Shown: piece by piece, positions 53,599 through 61,737 of the stretch
Layout of the letters: each line of letters opens with the position of its first letter
Numbering within the stretch: the stretch's first letter is position 1
Source: CAIQQQ01 sp040399685
Lineage (GTDB): Bacteria > Pseudomonadota > Alphaproteobacteria > Acetobacterales > Acetobacteraceae
Assembly (NCBI GenBank): GCA_040399685.1
Contig: JBBART010000004.1
Span: 174,213-238,212 of the forward strand
Direction: 5' to 3'
Length of the DNA: 64,000 nt
Position numbers and translations under genes: made by a program
The notes under the pieces: generated by a model
What the model was told of the DNA's origin: nothing
Databases searched by the model: none
What the model saw: only the letters and a program-made list of their open reading frames with translations

Positions 53599-53892
53599 AT
53601 GTTTAGCACCTTCAATGCGCTCATGAATTCAAGCATCAATCCCCTCAAAAATTTGCCGGCCGCGCAGCGCTATCAGATATCCTTTATTCTAAGCGCGATG
53701 TGGACTCTGATATTTTGTGTCTCGTTTGGCGCCTGGCGTTGGTATGGCACCCTGACCGTCCTGCATATCCTCATGATCAGCGGCACGCTCGTCACGTCAC
53801 TCACGTTCAGTGTGGCCAAGAAGCCGGTCACCCATCGCGACTTCCCTGCGGCCGACGGCACGACGCGCTACGACGACATCTGCGGCAACTGA
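53599..53892 (+). CDS. Small unknown membrane protein
   Basis: A 97-aa protein with two hydrophobic segments at about 29-48 (ISFILSAMWTLIFCVSFGAW) and 54-73, and a polar tail ending TTRYDDICGN. No ribosome site is obvious at 53599; ATG 53623 (MNSSINPLKN) is an alternative. It is flanked by a TTGACA promoter and a terminator, which favours a real gene. Family not recognised. Confidence 0.55.
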   Translation: MFSTFNALMNSSINPLKNLPAAQRYQISFILSAMWTLIFCVSFGAWRWYGTLTVLHILMISGTLVTSLTFSVAKKPVTHRDFPAADGTTRYDDICGN

Positions 53893-53902
53893 TGACAAAC
53901 AG

Positions 53903-53954
53903 CCGCTGAGCCGGGATGGCCCCTTGGCCCACCCGACTCAGCGGGATTTGTTTT
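53903..53954 (+). terminator. Terminator of the small membrane-protein gene
   Basis: CCGCTGAGCCGGG (53903-53915) pairs with CCCGACTCAGCGG (53932-53944), one mismatch, with an inner GGCC pairing, followed by GATTTGTTTTG. It starts 10 nt after the stop. Confidence 0.75.
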
Positions 53955-54137
53955 GCCCCATCATCGCCCCCACTTCACCGATCCGATTTTGACAGCGGCG
54001 GGCCGAATTCCTCCCCCGGATCCTTGACGGTGTTAGAGGGGCGATGTCGTCGGCGTTTTCGGGTTTGTGCCTATGTGCGAAAAATGCGTGTGTCCGTGCT
54101 TGTTGCCAAACCGCGCACGCAATCGCACCGGGCGTGC
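53955..54137. other. Intergenic stretch, nothing supported
   Basis: Between the terminator and the thioesterase end. Frames crossing it are short and lack family features. Confidence 0.5.
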
Positions 54138-54578
54138 TCAGGCCGGCTTCGCATCCCGCGGATGCAGCAGCTTCCACATGCCGTTCGCATTGCCCACAAC
54201 CCGCGTGCCCACCACCAGTGTGGTGCTCAAAAACGCCGTATTCCGCGTCGCCCGCAGCAAAACCGGCTGCGCCGTCACCGTCTCGCCGATTTGCACGGCG
54301 TCGATGAACTGCACATCCAACTGCATCGTCGCCGTCTTCGGCGCCTGCGTCAAAATCCGCGTGGTCTTGCCCAGCACCCGGTCCGCGAACGTCATCAACG
54401 CACCGCCTTGCAGCACGCCGCGCAGATTGTGATGCCGCTTGTCGGTGGGGAAGCAGAACAGCGGCCCCGCCTCGGTAGTCTTGTAAAAGAACGGACCGAT
54501 CAACCCGATAAAACCTTCATCGGTGATGATCGTCCACCCCTGCTCGACCATTTGGTCGGTCGAAATTGTTGTGTTCAA
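54138..54578 (-). CDS. PaaI-type hotdog thioesterase
   Basis: A 146-aa acyl-CoA thioesterase-like protein. The hotdog core shows NLRGVLQGGALMTFADRVLG (the HGG-type active-site helix, here with QGG) and QLDVQFIDAVQIGETVTAQPVLLRATRNTAF. It probably hydrolyses a CoA thioester in the cytosol. It follows the aldo-keto reductase gene by 31 nt on the same strand, so they form one unit. A decayed copy of this pair's junction lies at 53268-53477. Confidence 0.88.
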   Translation of the reverse strand: MNTTISTDQMVEQGWTIITDEGFIGLIGPFFYKTTEAGPLFCFPTDKRHHNLRGVLQGGALMTFADRVLGKTTRILTQAPKTATMQLDVQFIDAVQIGETVTAQPVLLRATRNTAFLSTTLVVGTRVVGNANGMWKLLHPRDAKPA

Positions 54579-54609
54579 GGCGCTTCCCTTTTTCGCAAAC
54601 GAACTGAAT

Positions 54610-55608
54610 TCAGCCCGCCGCGCGCTCGCTGTCCAGAGACATCATGCCGTGCGCGGGGTAACGCGCCCCCTGCACGGCCGAAACCGGCATGGCCGCCTCA
54701 ATCCCGGCCAACAGGGCAGGGGTGAGAGCGATATCCAGCGCCCCCAGTGATTCCGCCAGCCGATCCCGACGCCGTGCGCCGACCAGCGCAAACACGTCCG
54801 CCCCGCGCGACAGCACCCAGGCGATGGCCAACTGCGCGGCACTGTGCCCGCTTTCAGCCGCAAGACGTCCCAGATCCGCCACCAGAAGCTGATTGGCCGC
54901 CAGATTCTCCGCATCGAAGCGCGGCGAATGCGCCCTGAAATCACCAGCGCCAACCGCCGTGCTGCCGCCGATCAACCCGCGCGACAACACGCCATAGGCC
55001 ACCACGGCAATGCCCAGCTCCCGGCAGGCCGGCAGGATCGACGCCTCGATCCCACGTGACATCAGCGAATATTCAATCTGCAACGCCGCGATCGGATGCG
55101 TCGCCGCCGCCTTGCGCAAATTCGCCACCCCCAGCTCAGACACGCCGATATGGCGGACATACCCCGCCCGAACCATGTCCCCAATCGCCCCGATCGTCTC
55201 CTCGATCGGCACATTCGCATCAAGCCGCGCCGGCATATAAAGGTCGATATGATCCGTCCCCAGCCGCCGCAGCGTATAGGCCAACGCCGTCTTCACCGCC
55301 GCCGGCCTGCCATCGAACCCCAGCCAACCGCCGGACGGATCGCGCTGGGCGCCGAACTTCACGGCAATGAAGGCGCGCTGCCGCCGCCCACCCGCCAACG
55401 CCTCGCGCAGCAACATCTCGTTGTCGCCCATGCCATAGAAATCGCCGGTGTCGAACATCACCACGCCCGCCTCCTGGGCAGCGTGAATGGTGGCGATGCT
55501 CTCGGCCCGATCGGCCGGGCCGTAGAAATCCGACATTCCCATGCACCCCAGCCCAATGGCGGGCAAGGACAATCCAGCGGCGGCAAACGGGCGTGGTGCA
55601 AGGGTCAT
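54610..55608 (-). CDS. Aldo/keto reductase
   Basis: A 332-aa NADPH-dependent reductase of the AKR fold (YajO/AKR13-like). The catalytic Asp lies in MFDTGDFYGMGDNE, the Tyr in the same segment, the Lys in AFIAVKFGAQRDPSG, and the His position is in DHIDLYMPARLD, where the common LYQxHRxD is replaced by LYMPARLD, so the usual catalytic His is absent. The C-terminus ends HGMMSLDSERAAG. First gene of the unit with the thioesterase. Substrate not known; the altered active site deserves note. Confidence 0.88.
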   Translation of the reverse strand: MTLAPRPFAAAGLSLPAIGLGCMGMSDFYGPADRAESIATIHAAQEAGVVMFDTGDFYGMGDNEMLLREALAGGRRQRAFIAVKFGAQRDPSGGWLGFDGRPAAVKTALAYTLRRLGTDHIDLYMPARLDANVPIEETIGAIGDMVRAGYVRHIGVSELGVANLRKAAATHPIAALQIEYSLMSRGIEASILPACRELGIAVVAYGVLSRGLIGGSTAVGAGDFRAHSPRFDAENLAANQLLVADLGRLAAESGHSAAQLAIAWVLSRGADVFALVGARRRDRLAESLGALDIALTPALLAGIEAAMPVSAVQGARYPAHGMMSLDSERAAG

Positions 55609-55831
55609 GATGTGGTCTCCTCATCTCGAAATGAGGCGCGCAAACCTCCTCTGCAAGCCGCAATGCTTGCATCCGGCCCCGTTTTGCGCGATATCCGGCC
55701 CGCCTGTGGCATCGTGCCGCGGGTAATTCACACGCGGGAAGCCTTACCTGACCCTCAAAAGGGGTTCAGATCCGGTGTCGCAAGACAACTCCCGCGGAGG
55801 ATCAACCGGACTTTAGGAAAGGAGCACGCTC

Positions 55832-56632
55832 ATGGCGATGCCCGATTTCACGTTGCGTCAACTTCTCGAAGCTGGCGTGCATTTTGGTCACCACACCCGC
55901 CGCTGGAATCCCCGGATGGCGCCGTATCTGTTCGGCATCCGCAACCAGGTCCACATCATCGACCTGCAGCAGACCGTCCCGATGCTGGACCGTGCGCTCC
56001 GCGCCGTGCGTGACACCACCGCCGCCGGTGGCCGCGTGCTGTTCGTCGGCACCAAGCGCGCCGCAGCCGATCATGTGGCCGAAGCCGCCGCCCGTTGCGG
56101 CCAGTACTACGTCAACCATCGCTGGCTCGGCGGCATGCTGACCAACTGGAAGACCATCACCGGCTCGATCAAGCGCCTTCGCCAGATCGACGACATGCTG
56201 GGCGGCGACACCCAGGGCCTGACCAAGAAAGAGGTGCTCGACATCACGCGCGACCGCGAGAAGCTGGAGCGTGCGCTGGGTGGCATCAAGGAAATGGGCG
56301 GCCTGCCGGACATCCTGTTCATCATCGACACCAACAAAGAGAAGCTGGCCGTCGAAGAAGCGAACAAGCTGGGCATCCCGGTCATCGCCATTCTCGACAG
56401 CAACTCCGATCCCGCAGGCGTCACCTACCCGATCCCGGGCAACGATGACGCCATCCGCGCCATCACCCTGTATTGCGAACTGATCTCGGGCGCCGTGCTC
56501 GACGGCATCAGCCAGGAAATGCAGGCGTCTGGCCAGGATATCGGCGGCGCCGAGGAATTGGCTCCGGAAGTTCTGCCTGACCTGGTTCCGGAAATGATCC
56601 CGGAAGCCGCAGTCGAAACACCCGCCGCCTAA
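55832..56632 (+). CDS. rpsB: 30S ribosomal protein S2
   Basis: A 266-aa S2. PDFTLRQLLEAGVHFGHHTRRWNPRM, NHRWLGGMLTNWKTI and PIPGNDDAIRAITLYC are hallmarks. AAAGGAG precedes the ATG. The 223-nt leader may hold regulation by S2, but no structure stands out beyond short hairpins. First gene of the rpsB-tsf-pyrH-frr-uppS-cdsA-dxr-rseP series. Confidence 0.98.
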   Translation: MAMPDFTLRQLLEAGVHFGHHTRRWNPRMAPYLFGIRNQVHIIDLQQTVPMLDRALRAVRDTTAAGGRVLFVGTKRAAADHVAEAAARCGQYYVNHRWLGGMLTNWKTITGSIKRLRQIDDMLGGDTQGLTKKEVLDITRDREKLERALGGIKEMGGLPDILFIIDTNKEKLAVEEANKLGIPVIAILDSNSDPAGVTYPIPGNDDAIRAITLYCELISGAVLDGISQEMQASGQDIGGAEELAPEVLPDLVPEMIPEAAVETPAA

Positions 56633-56650
56633 GCCTTTTACAACCTGACA

Positions 56651-56672
56651 GCCGGTCCCGGATGGGGCCGGC
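56651..56672 (+). terminator. Attenuator-like hairpin between rpsB and tsf
   Basis: GCCGGTCCC (56651-56659) pairs with GGGGCCGGC (56664-56672), with one G-U pair and loop GGAT. No T run. An rpsB-tsf hairpin of this sort lets tsf be expressed at a lower level than rpsB. Confidence 0.6.
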
Positions 56673-56694
56673 TGGCCTAACTGGAGACACATCC

Positions 56695-57615
56695 ATGGCC
56701 GAAGTAACTGCTGCCCTCGTGAAGGAACTGCGCGAGCGTTCTGGCGCCGGCATGGGCGACTGCAAGAAGGCGCTGGTTGCCGTTGAAGGCGACATGGAAG
56801 GCGCGATCGACTGGCTCCGCACGAAGGGCCTCTCGGCTGCCGCCAAGAAGTCCGGTCGCGTGGCCGCCGAAGGTCTGGTGGGCGTTGCCTCCAGCGCCAA
56901 CAAGGCCGCCATGGTCGAAGTCAATTCCGAGACCGACTTTGTCGCGCGCAACGAAGCGTTCCAGACTTTCGTCTCCACCGTGGCGAATCTGGCGCTCACC
57001 GTCGGTGACGACGTCGACACCCTCAAGGCTGCCGCCTATCCCGGCACCGGCCGCACGGTTGCGGACGAACTGGTCCACCTCGTGGCCACCGTCGGCGAGA
57101 ACATGACCATTCGCCGCGCCAAGGTGTTCACCGTCGCCAACGGCGCCGTGGCCACCTACGTGCACAACGCCCTGAAGCCCGGCCTCGGCAAGATCGGCGT
57201 GCTCGTTGCCCTCGAAGGCACCAGCGAGCTGGACGCCGTGCTCACCCTCGGCCGCCAGATCGGCATGCACGTCGCCGCCACCCGCCCCGAGGCGCTGGAC
57301 GTCGACGCCGTCGATCCTGCGTCCCTGGAGCGTGAGCGCGCCGTGTTGAGCGAGCAGGCCCGCGCCTCCGGCAAGCCGGAAGCCATCATCGAAAAGATGG
57401 TCGAAGGCCGCATCAAGAAGTTCTACGAGGAAGTGGTTCTTCTCGAGCAGGTCTGGGTGCTGGACGGCGAAAGCCGCGTGCGCGCCGTTGTGAAGAAGGC
57501 GGGCTGCGAGCTTGTCGGCTTCCAGCGCTTCCAGCTCGGCGAAGGCATCGAGAAGGAAGTCGGCGATTTCGCAGCCGAAGTCGCTCTCGTTTCGGGCGTG
57601 CCGCAGGCCGTCTGA
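56695..57615 (+). CDS. tsf: Elongation factor Ts
   Basis: A 306-aa nucleotide exchange factor for EF-Tu. The N-terminal VKELRERSGAGMGDCKKAL, SETDFVARNEAFQ with the TDFV motif that enters the EF-Tu site, and the C-terminal coiled-coil are all present. GGAGACACATCC precedes ATG 56695. Confidence 0.98.
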   Translation: MAEVTAALVKELRERSGAGMGDCKKALVAVEGDMEGAIDWLRTKGLSAAAKKSGRVAAEGLVGVASSANKAAMVEVNSETDFVARNEAFQTFVSTVANLALTVGDDVDTLKAAAYPGTGRTVADELVHLVATVGENMTIRRAKVFTVANGAVATYVHNALKPGLGKIGVLVALEGTSELDAVLTLGRQIGMHVAATRPEALDVDAVDPASLERERAVLSEQARASGKPEAIIEKMVEGRIKKFYEEVVLLEQVWVLDGESRVRAVVKKAGCELVGFQRFQLGEGIEKEVGDFAAEVALVSGVPQAV

Positions 57616-57643
57616 CACCGCTGAAGCTCTTGCTCTCTTGTTT

Positions 57644-57683
57644 GGGGCGGGCGCGCCGGTTACGGTGCGCCCGCCCCAGTTTT
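57644..57683 (+). terminator. Terminator between tsf and pyrH
   Basis: An 11-bp GC stem (57644-57654 with 57667-57677), extended by four inner pairs to 15 bp on a GTTA loop, followed by AGTTTTG. It may end most rpsB-tsf transcripts ahead of pyrH. Confidence 0.75.
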
Positions 57684-57691
57684 GTGCGGAT

Positions 57692-58420
57692 ATGATGAGT
57701 CAATCACCAGCCTACAAACGCGTGCTGCTCAAAGTGTCCGGCGAGGCACTGATGGGAAAGCGTGAATACGGCCTCGACACCGAAACCGTGAACCGGATTG
57801 CCGAGGATGTGGCAGCCGTGGTCGGCATGGGTGTTCAGGTGTCCCTCGTCATCGGCGGCGGCAACATCTTCCGTGGCGTGTCGGCGGCGGCCTCCGGGAT
57901 GGAGCGCGCCCAGGCCGACTACATGGGCATGCTGGCCACCGTCATGAACGCCCTGGCGATGCAGAACGCGCTGGAGCGCACCGGAACCCCCACGCGGGTC
58001 CAGTCCGCCATCCCGATGGCCACGGTCTGCGAGCCCTACATCCGCCGCCGTGCTGAACGGCACATGGAAAAGGGCCGGGTGGTGATTTTCGCCGCCGGCA
58101 CCGGCAACCCGTTCTTCACAACCGACACCGCCGCAGCCCTCCGCGCCACCGAGATGGGCTGCGACGTGCTGCTAAAGGGCACCCAGGTGGATGGCGTCTA
58201 CTCCGCCGACCCCCGCAAGGTGCCCGACGCGGTGCGTTACGATGAACTGAGCTACCTCGAAGTCCTGTCCCGCGACCTGTCGGTGATGGACGCCTCCGCC
58301 ATCAGCCTGGCGCGCGAGAACGGCCTGCCGATCATCGTCTTCAACATCCACGCCCCCGGCGCCTTCGCCCAGGTCATGCGTGCCGAAGGCAATTTCACCA
58401 AGATCATCGAGACCAAATAG
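57692..58420 (+). CDS. pyrH: Uridylate kinase
   Basis: A 242-aa hexameric UMP kinase of the amino-acid-kinase fold. It has RVLLKVSGEALMG, VIGGGNIFRGV, AAGTGNPFFTTDTAAALRA and DGVYSADPRKVPDAVRYD. ATG 57692 begins MMSQSPAYKR; an upstream frame lies in tsf. Between the tsf terminator and frr. Confidence 0.97.
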   Translation: MMSQSPAYKRVLLKVSGEALMGKREYGLDTETVNRIAEDVAAVVGMGVQVSLVIGGGNIFRGVSAAASGMERAQADYMGMLATVMNALAMQNALERTGTPTRVQSAIPMATVCEPYIRRRAERHMEKGRVVIFAAGTGNPFFTTDTAAALRATEMGCDVLLKGTQVDGVYSADPRKVPDAVRYDELSYLEVLSRDLSVMDASAISLARENGLPIIVFNIHAPGAFAQVMRAEGNFTKIIETK

Positions 58421-58463
58421 CCTTCGGGCGGATCTCTTTCCCGCTGCGATTCAGGAGCCTGCC

Positions 58464-59033
58464 ATGTCCACGGCCGAACTCACCACCCTCAAGACCGACC
58501 TCACCCGCCGCATGGATGGGGCGCTCGACAGCCTGAAGCGTGATTTCGCGGGGCTTCGCTCCGGCCGCGCCAGCCCGGCGCTGCTAGAGCCGGTCCGGGT
58601 CGAGGCCTATGGCAGCGAAGTGCCGCTGACCCAGGTTGGCAGCATCGCCGTACCCGAGGCGCGCATGCTGACCGTTCAGGTCTGGGACCGCACCTTGGTG
58701 ACCGCCGTGGAGCGCGCCATTCGGGACGCCGGCATCGGCCTCAACCCGGCCAGCGACGGCCAGTTGGTGCGCGTGCCGATTCCGATGCTGACCGGTGAAC
58801 GCCGCAACGAATTGTCCAAACTGGCCGGCAAATATGCCGAAGGGGCCAAGATCGCCATTCGCGGCGTGCGCCGTGACGGCATGGACCAGACCAAGGCGTT
58901 GGAAAAAAAGAGTGTGATCAGCGAAGACGAGCTGAAAACATGGTCGGATGATATCCAGAAGCTTACGGATGGGTATATCAAACGGATCGACGCGATGTTC
59001 TCTGATAAGGACAAGGAAATCCGCACCGTCTGA
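58464..59033 (+). CDS. frr: Ribosome recycling factor
   Basis: A 189-aa factor that splits ribosomes after termination. RRMDGALDSLKRDFAGLRSGRASPALLEPVRVEAYGS and RVPIPMLTGERRNELSK..., with the tail DDIQKLTDGYIKRID, are typical. CAGGAG precedes ATG 58464. Confidence 0.98.
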   Translation: MSTAELTTLKTDLTRRMDGALDSLKRDFAGLRSGRASPALLEPVRVEAYGSEVPLTQVGSIAVPEARMLTVQVWDRTLVTAVERAIRDAGIGLNPASDGQLVRVPIPMLTGERRNELSKLAGKYAEGAKIAIRGVRRDGMDQTKALEKKSVISEDELKTWSDDIQKLTDGYIKRIDAMFSDKDKEIRTV

Positions 59034-59059
59034 TCACTTTTTTGGGGCGGTCGAACGTG

Positions 59060-59839
59060 ATGGACGCAGGCATGGGGGAAGTGGCCATCGGGCACACACA
59101 GGTTGCGGCACCGCTTGCGCCGGCAGGGCCGCTGGCGGGGACGCCGTCGCACGTTGCCATCATTATGGACGGCAACGGCAGGTGGGCCACGGCCCGCAAC
59201 CTGCCGCGCGTCGCCGGGCACCGTGCTGGCGTGCAGGCCGTTCGCCGCACGATTGAGGCGGCGATGAACCTGGGCGTCGAATGGCTCACGCTCTACGCCT
59301 TCAGCAGCGAGAACTGGCGCCGTCCGGCCGCCGAGGTGTCGGATCTCACCGGCTTGCTGCGACGCTTCATCAAGAGCGAGCTGGCCGAACTCGGCCGCGT
59401 GGGCGTGCGCCTGCGTTTCATCGGTGACCGTGGGCGCTTTGATGCCGACATCCAGGCCGAACTGAGCCGCTCTGAAATCGCCACGGCCCACAACACCAGG
59501 CTCAATCTCGTGGTCGCGCTGTCCTATGGCGCGCGGGGCGAGATCGTCGCCGCCGCCCAGGCAGCCATCGCCGCGGTCGCCGCCGGCACGCTGAACCCTG
59601 CGGACCTGACCGAGGAGAGCTTCTCGGCCCTGCTGTCCACCCGCGACATTCCTGATCCAGACCTCATCCTGCGCACCAGCGGCGAGCAGCGTCTGTCGAA
59701 CTTCTTACTGTGGCAGTCCGCCTATTCCGAATTGATCTTCACCGATGTGCTGTGGCCGGATTTCACCGCCGAGCATTTCGCCCAGGCCTTGACCGAATAC
59801 GGACGGCGGGAGCGGCGCTTTGGCGCACGGCCCGGCTGA
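59060..59839 (+). CDS. uppS: Undecaprenyl diphosphate synthase (cis-prenyltransferase)
   Basis: About 259 aa. Adds isopentenyl units to farnesyl diphosphate to make the carrier lipid for wall synthesis. HVAIIMDGNGRWA (catalytic Asp), LPRVAGHRAGVQ, TLYAFSSENWRRP and ILRTSGEQRLSNFLLWQSAYSE are present. ATG 59060 is preferred over the TTG at 59042; the N-terminus is about 30 residues longer than the usual start either way. The last 20 nt overlap cdsA. Confidence 0.96.
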   Translation: MDAGMGEVAIGHTQVAAPLAPAGPLAGTPSHVAIIMDGNGRWATARNLPRVAGHRAGVQAVRRTIEAAMNLGVEWLTLYAFSSENWRRPAAEVSDLTGLLRRFIKSELAELGRVGVRLRFIGDRGRFDADIQAELSRSEIATAHNTRLNLVVALSYGARGEIVAAAQAAIAAVAAGTLNPADLTEESFSALLSTRDIPDPDLILRTSGEQRLSNFLLWQSAYSELIFTDVLWPDFTAEHFAQALTEYGRRERRFGARPG

Positions 59840-60545
59840 ACCCGTCAAGGTCGGGACCGCGGGAAGCCCCACCTCAGCGTGGCGGGACCTGCGGCTTCGG
59901 GTGGCATCGGCCGTCGTCATCGCCCCCATCGCCCTCGCGGCGCTGTGGTTCGGCGGCCTCGCGTGGGATGCGTTGATTGTGACTGCGGCCATCGGCATGG
60001 CGGTTGAATGGACCGCCATGTGCCGAACCCGACGCATATCGGTCGTGGCCGTTATGGCAGCCGGCGTTTGCTATCTCGGCCCGGCCCTGCTGGCCCTCGT
60101 GTGGATGCGCCATGACGCCGCCGTGGGCCGCGCCAATGTCATGTTCATCGTGTTGGTGGTGTGGGCCAGCGACATCGCCGCCTATCTGGCCGGCCGCCTG
60201 ATCGGCGGACCGCGTCTTGCGCCGATGATCTCCCCCGGCAAAACCTGGTCGGGTGCTGTGGGCGGCCTGGGTGGCGCGGCGCTGGTGGGTATTGTCGCGG
60301 CGATCAGCGTCGCGGAGGCTGGATTTCTGCACGCGGCCCTGGTGGCCATGGGCCTCGGCATCGCATCGCAAATCGGTGACCTTCTGGAAAGCGCGTTGAA
60401 GCGTCATTTTGGCGTGAAGGATTCCGGCCGGCTGATCCCGGGCCATGGTGGCCTGCTGGATCGCCTGGACGGGTTGTTGGTGGCGGCCCCGGTGGCGGCC
60501 ATCCTGGTTCTGGCCCTTGGGCGAGGGATAATGCTGTGGCAATGA
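59820..60545 (+). CDS. cdsA: Phosphatidate cytidylyltransferase
   Basis: A 241-aa inner-membrane enzyme making CDP-diacylglycerol. Several hydrophobic helices and the C-terminal signature SQIGDLLESALKRHFGVKDSGRLIPGHGGLLDRLDG with the catalytic Asp residues are seen. The TTG start overlaps uppS by 20 nt; a somewhat later start is possible. The end overlaps dxr by 10 nt. Confidence 0.95.
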   Translation: MAHGPAEPVKVGTAGSPTSAWRDLRLRVASAVVIAPIALAALWFGGLAWDALIVTAAIGMAVEWTAMCRTRRISVVAVMAAGVCYLGPALLALVWMRHDAAVGRANVMFIVLVVWASDIAAYLAGRLIGGPRLAPMISPGKTWSGAVGGLGGAALVGIVAAISVAEAGFLHAALVAMGLGIASQIGDLLESALKRHFGVKDSGRLIPGHGGLLDRLDGLLVAAPVAAILVLALGRGIMLWQ

Positions 60546-61723
60546 CGAAAAATGGCGTGAAATCCGTGACCGTGCTGGGGTCCACCGGCAGTGTCGGCAC
60601 CCAGACCATCGAGTTGCTGATGGCAAACCCCGATCTTTATCAGGTCCGCGCCCTGGTGGCCGGCACCAACGTGGCCCTTCTGGCCAAGCAGGCCGTGGAA
60701 CTGCGCGCGGAAATCGCCGTCGTGGCCGACACCACCCGCCACGCCGATCTGGTGGCAGCTTTGTCCGGCACCGGCATCGAGGTCGCCAGCGGCCCCCAGG
60801 CCGTGGTCGAAGCCGCCGCCCGCAACGCCGACTGGACGATGTGCGCCATCATGGGCGCCGCCGGCCTGCACGCCACCCTGGCCGCCATCGAGAACGGCGG
60901 CTCCGTCGCCCTGGCCAACAAGGAAGCCTTGGTCTGCGCCGGCGACGTGATGCTGCGCGCCGTCAAAGCCGCCGGCGCCACGCTGCTGCCGGTGGACAGC
61001 GAACACAACGCCATCTTCCAGGCGATGGCCGACGGCAATCGCGGTGCGGTCGAACGCATCATCCTCACCGCCTCCGGCGGCCCGTTCCGCACCTCCACCA
61101 TGGACGAAATGCGCGCCGCCCCACCGGAGCAGGCCCTGCGCCATCCGGTCTGGACGATGGGCGCCAAAATCTCCATCGACAGCGCCACCATGATGAACAA
61201 AGGGCTGGAGGTCATCGAGGCCGCCCGCCTGTTCAACATGGATGGCAGCGAAATCGACGTCCTGATCCATCCGCAATCCACCGTCCACGGCCTGGTCTGC
61301 TATGCCGATGGAAGCGTCCTCGCCCAGCTCGGCAGCCCGGACATGCGGGTGCCAATCGCCCACACCCTCGCCTGGCCCACCCGCATCGCCACCGCCGCCC
61401 CACGTCTGGATCTGGCAGCCCTCGGCAAACTGGAATTCTCCGAGCCGGACATGGTGCGCTTTCCCGCCCTGCGTCTGGCGCGTGAGGCCTTGCATGCGGG
61501 CGGTGGGGTGCCAACCTTGATGAGTGCCGCCAACGAGATCGCGGTGGAGGCCTATCTGCAACGCCGCATCGGCTTCCTCGACATCGCCTCGGTGGTGGAA
61601 CAGGTCATGGCCGATATGGGGGAGTGCGAGGCCGACAGCCTCGACGCCGTGATCGAGATCGACCGGCTTGCCCGCGAGAAAGCCCACGCCTTCTGCGCCA
61701 CCCGCCAGCCCCACGCCGCCTGA
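60536..61723 (+). CDS. dxr: 1-deoxy-D-xylulose 5-phosphate reductoisomerase
   Basis: A 395-aa enzyme of the MEP isoprenoid pathway, the target of fosmidomycin. VLGSTGSVGTQTIEL (NADPH loop), LANKEALVCAG, PVDSEHNAIFQ (metal site), LTASGGPFRTS and WTMGAKISIDSATMMNKGLEVIEA are present. GTG 60536 or ATG 60542 may be the start. It feeds the same isoprenoid supply as uppS. Confidence 0.97.
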   Translation: MAMTKNGVKSVTVLGSTGSVGTQTIELLMANPDLYQVRALVAGTNVALLAKQAVELRAEIAVVADTTRHADLVAALSGTGIEVASGPQAVVEAAARNADWTMCAIMGAAGLHATLAAIENGGSVALANKEALVCAGDVMLRAVKAAGATLLPVDSEHNAIFQAMADGNRGAVERIILTASGGPFRTSTMDEMRAAPPEQALRHPVWTMGAKISIDSATMMNKGLEVIEAARLFNMDGSEIDVLIHPQSTVHGLVCYADGSVLAQLGSPDMRVPIAHTLAWPTRIATAAPRLDLAALGKLEFSEPDMVRFPALRLAREALHAGGGVPTLMSAANEIAVEAYLQRRIGFLDIASVVEQVMADMGECEADSLDAVIEIDRLAREKAHAFCATRQPHAA

Positions 61724-61737
61724 TCGAGGATCAACAC

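Noticed and set aside
53916..54725. 269-codon plus frame opposite the thioesterase
   Set aside because: Arg-rich shadow of the minus-strand thioesterase and reductase genes.
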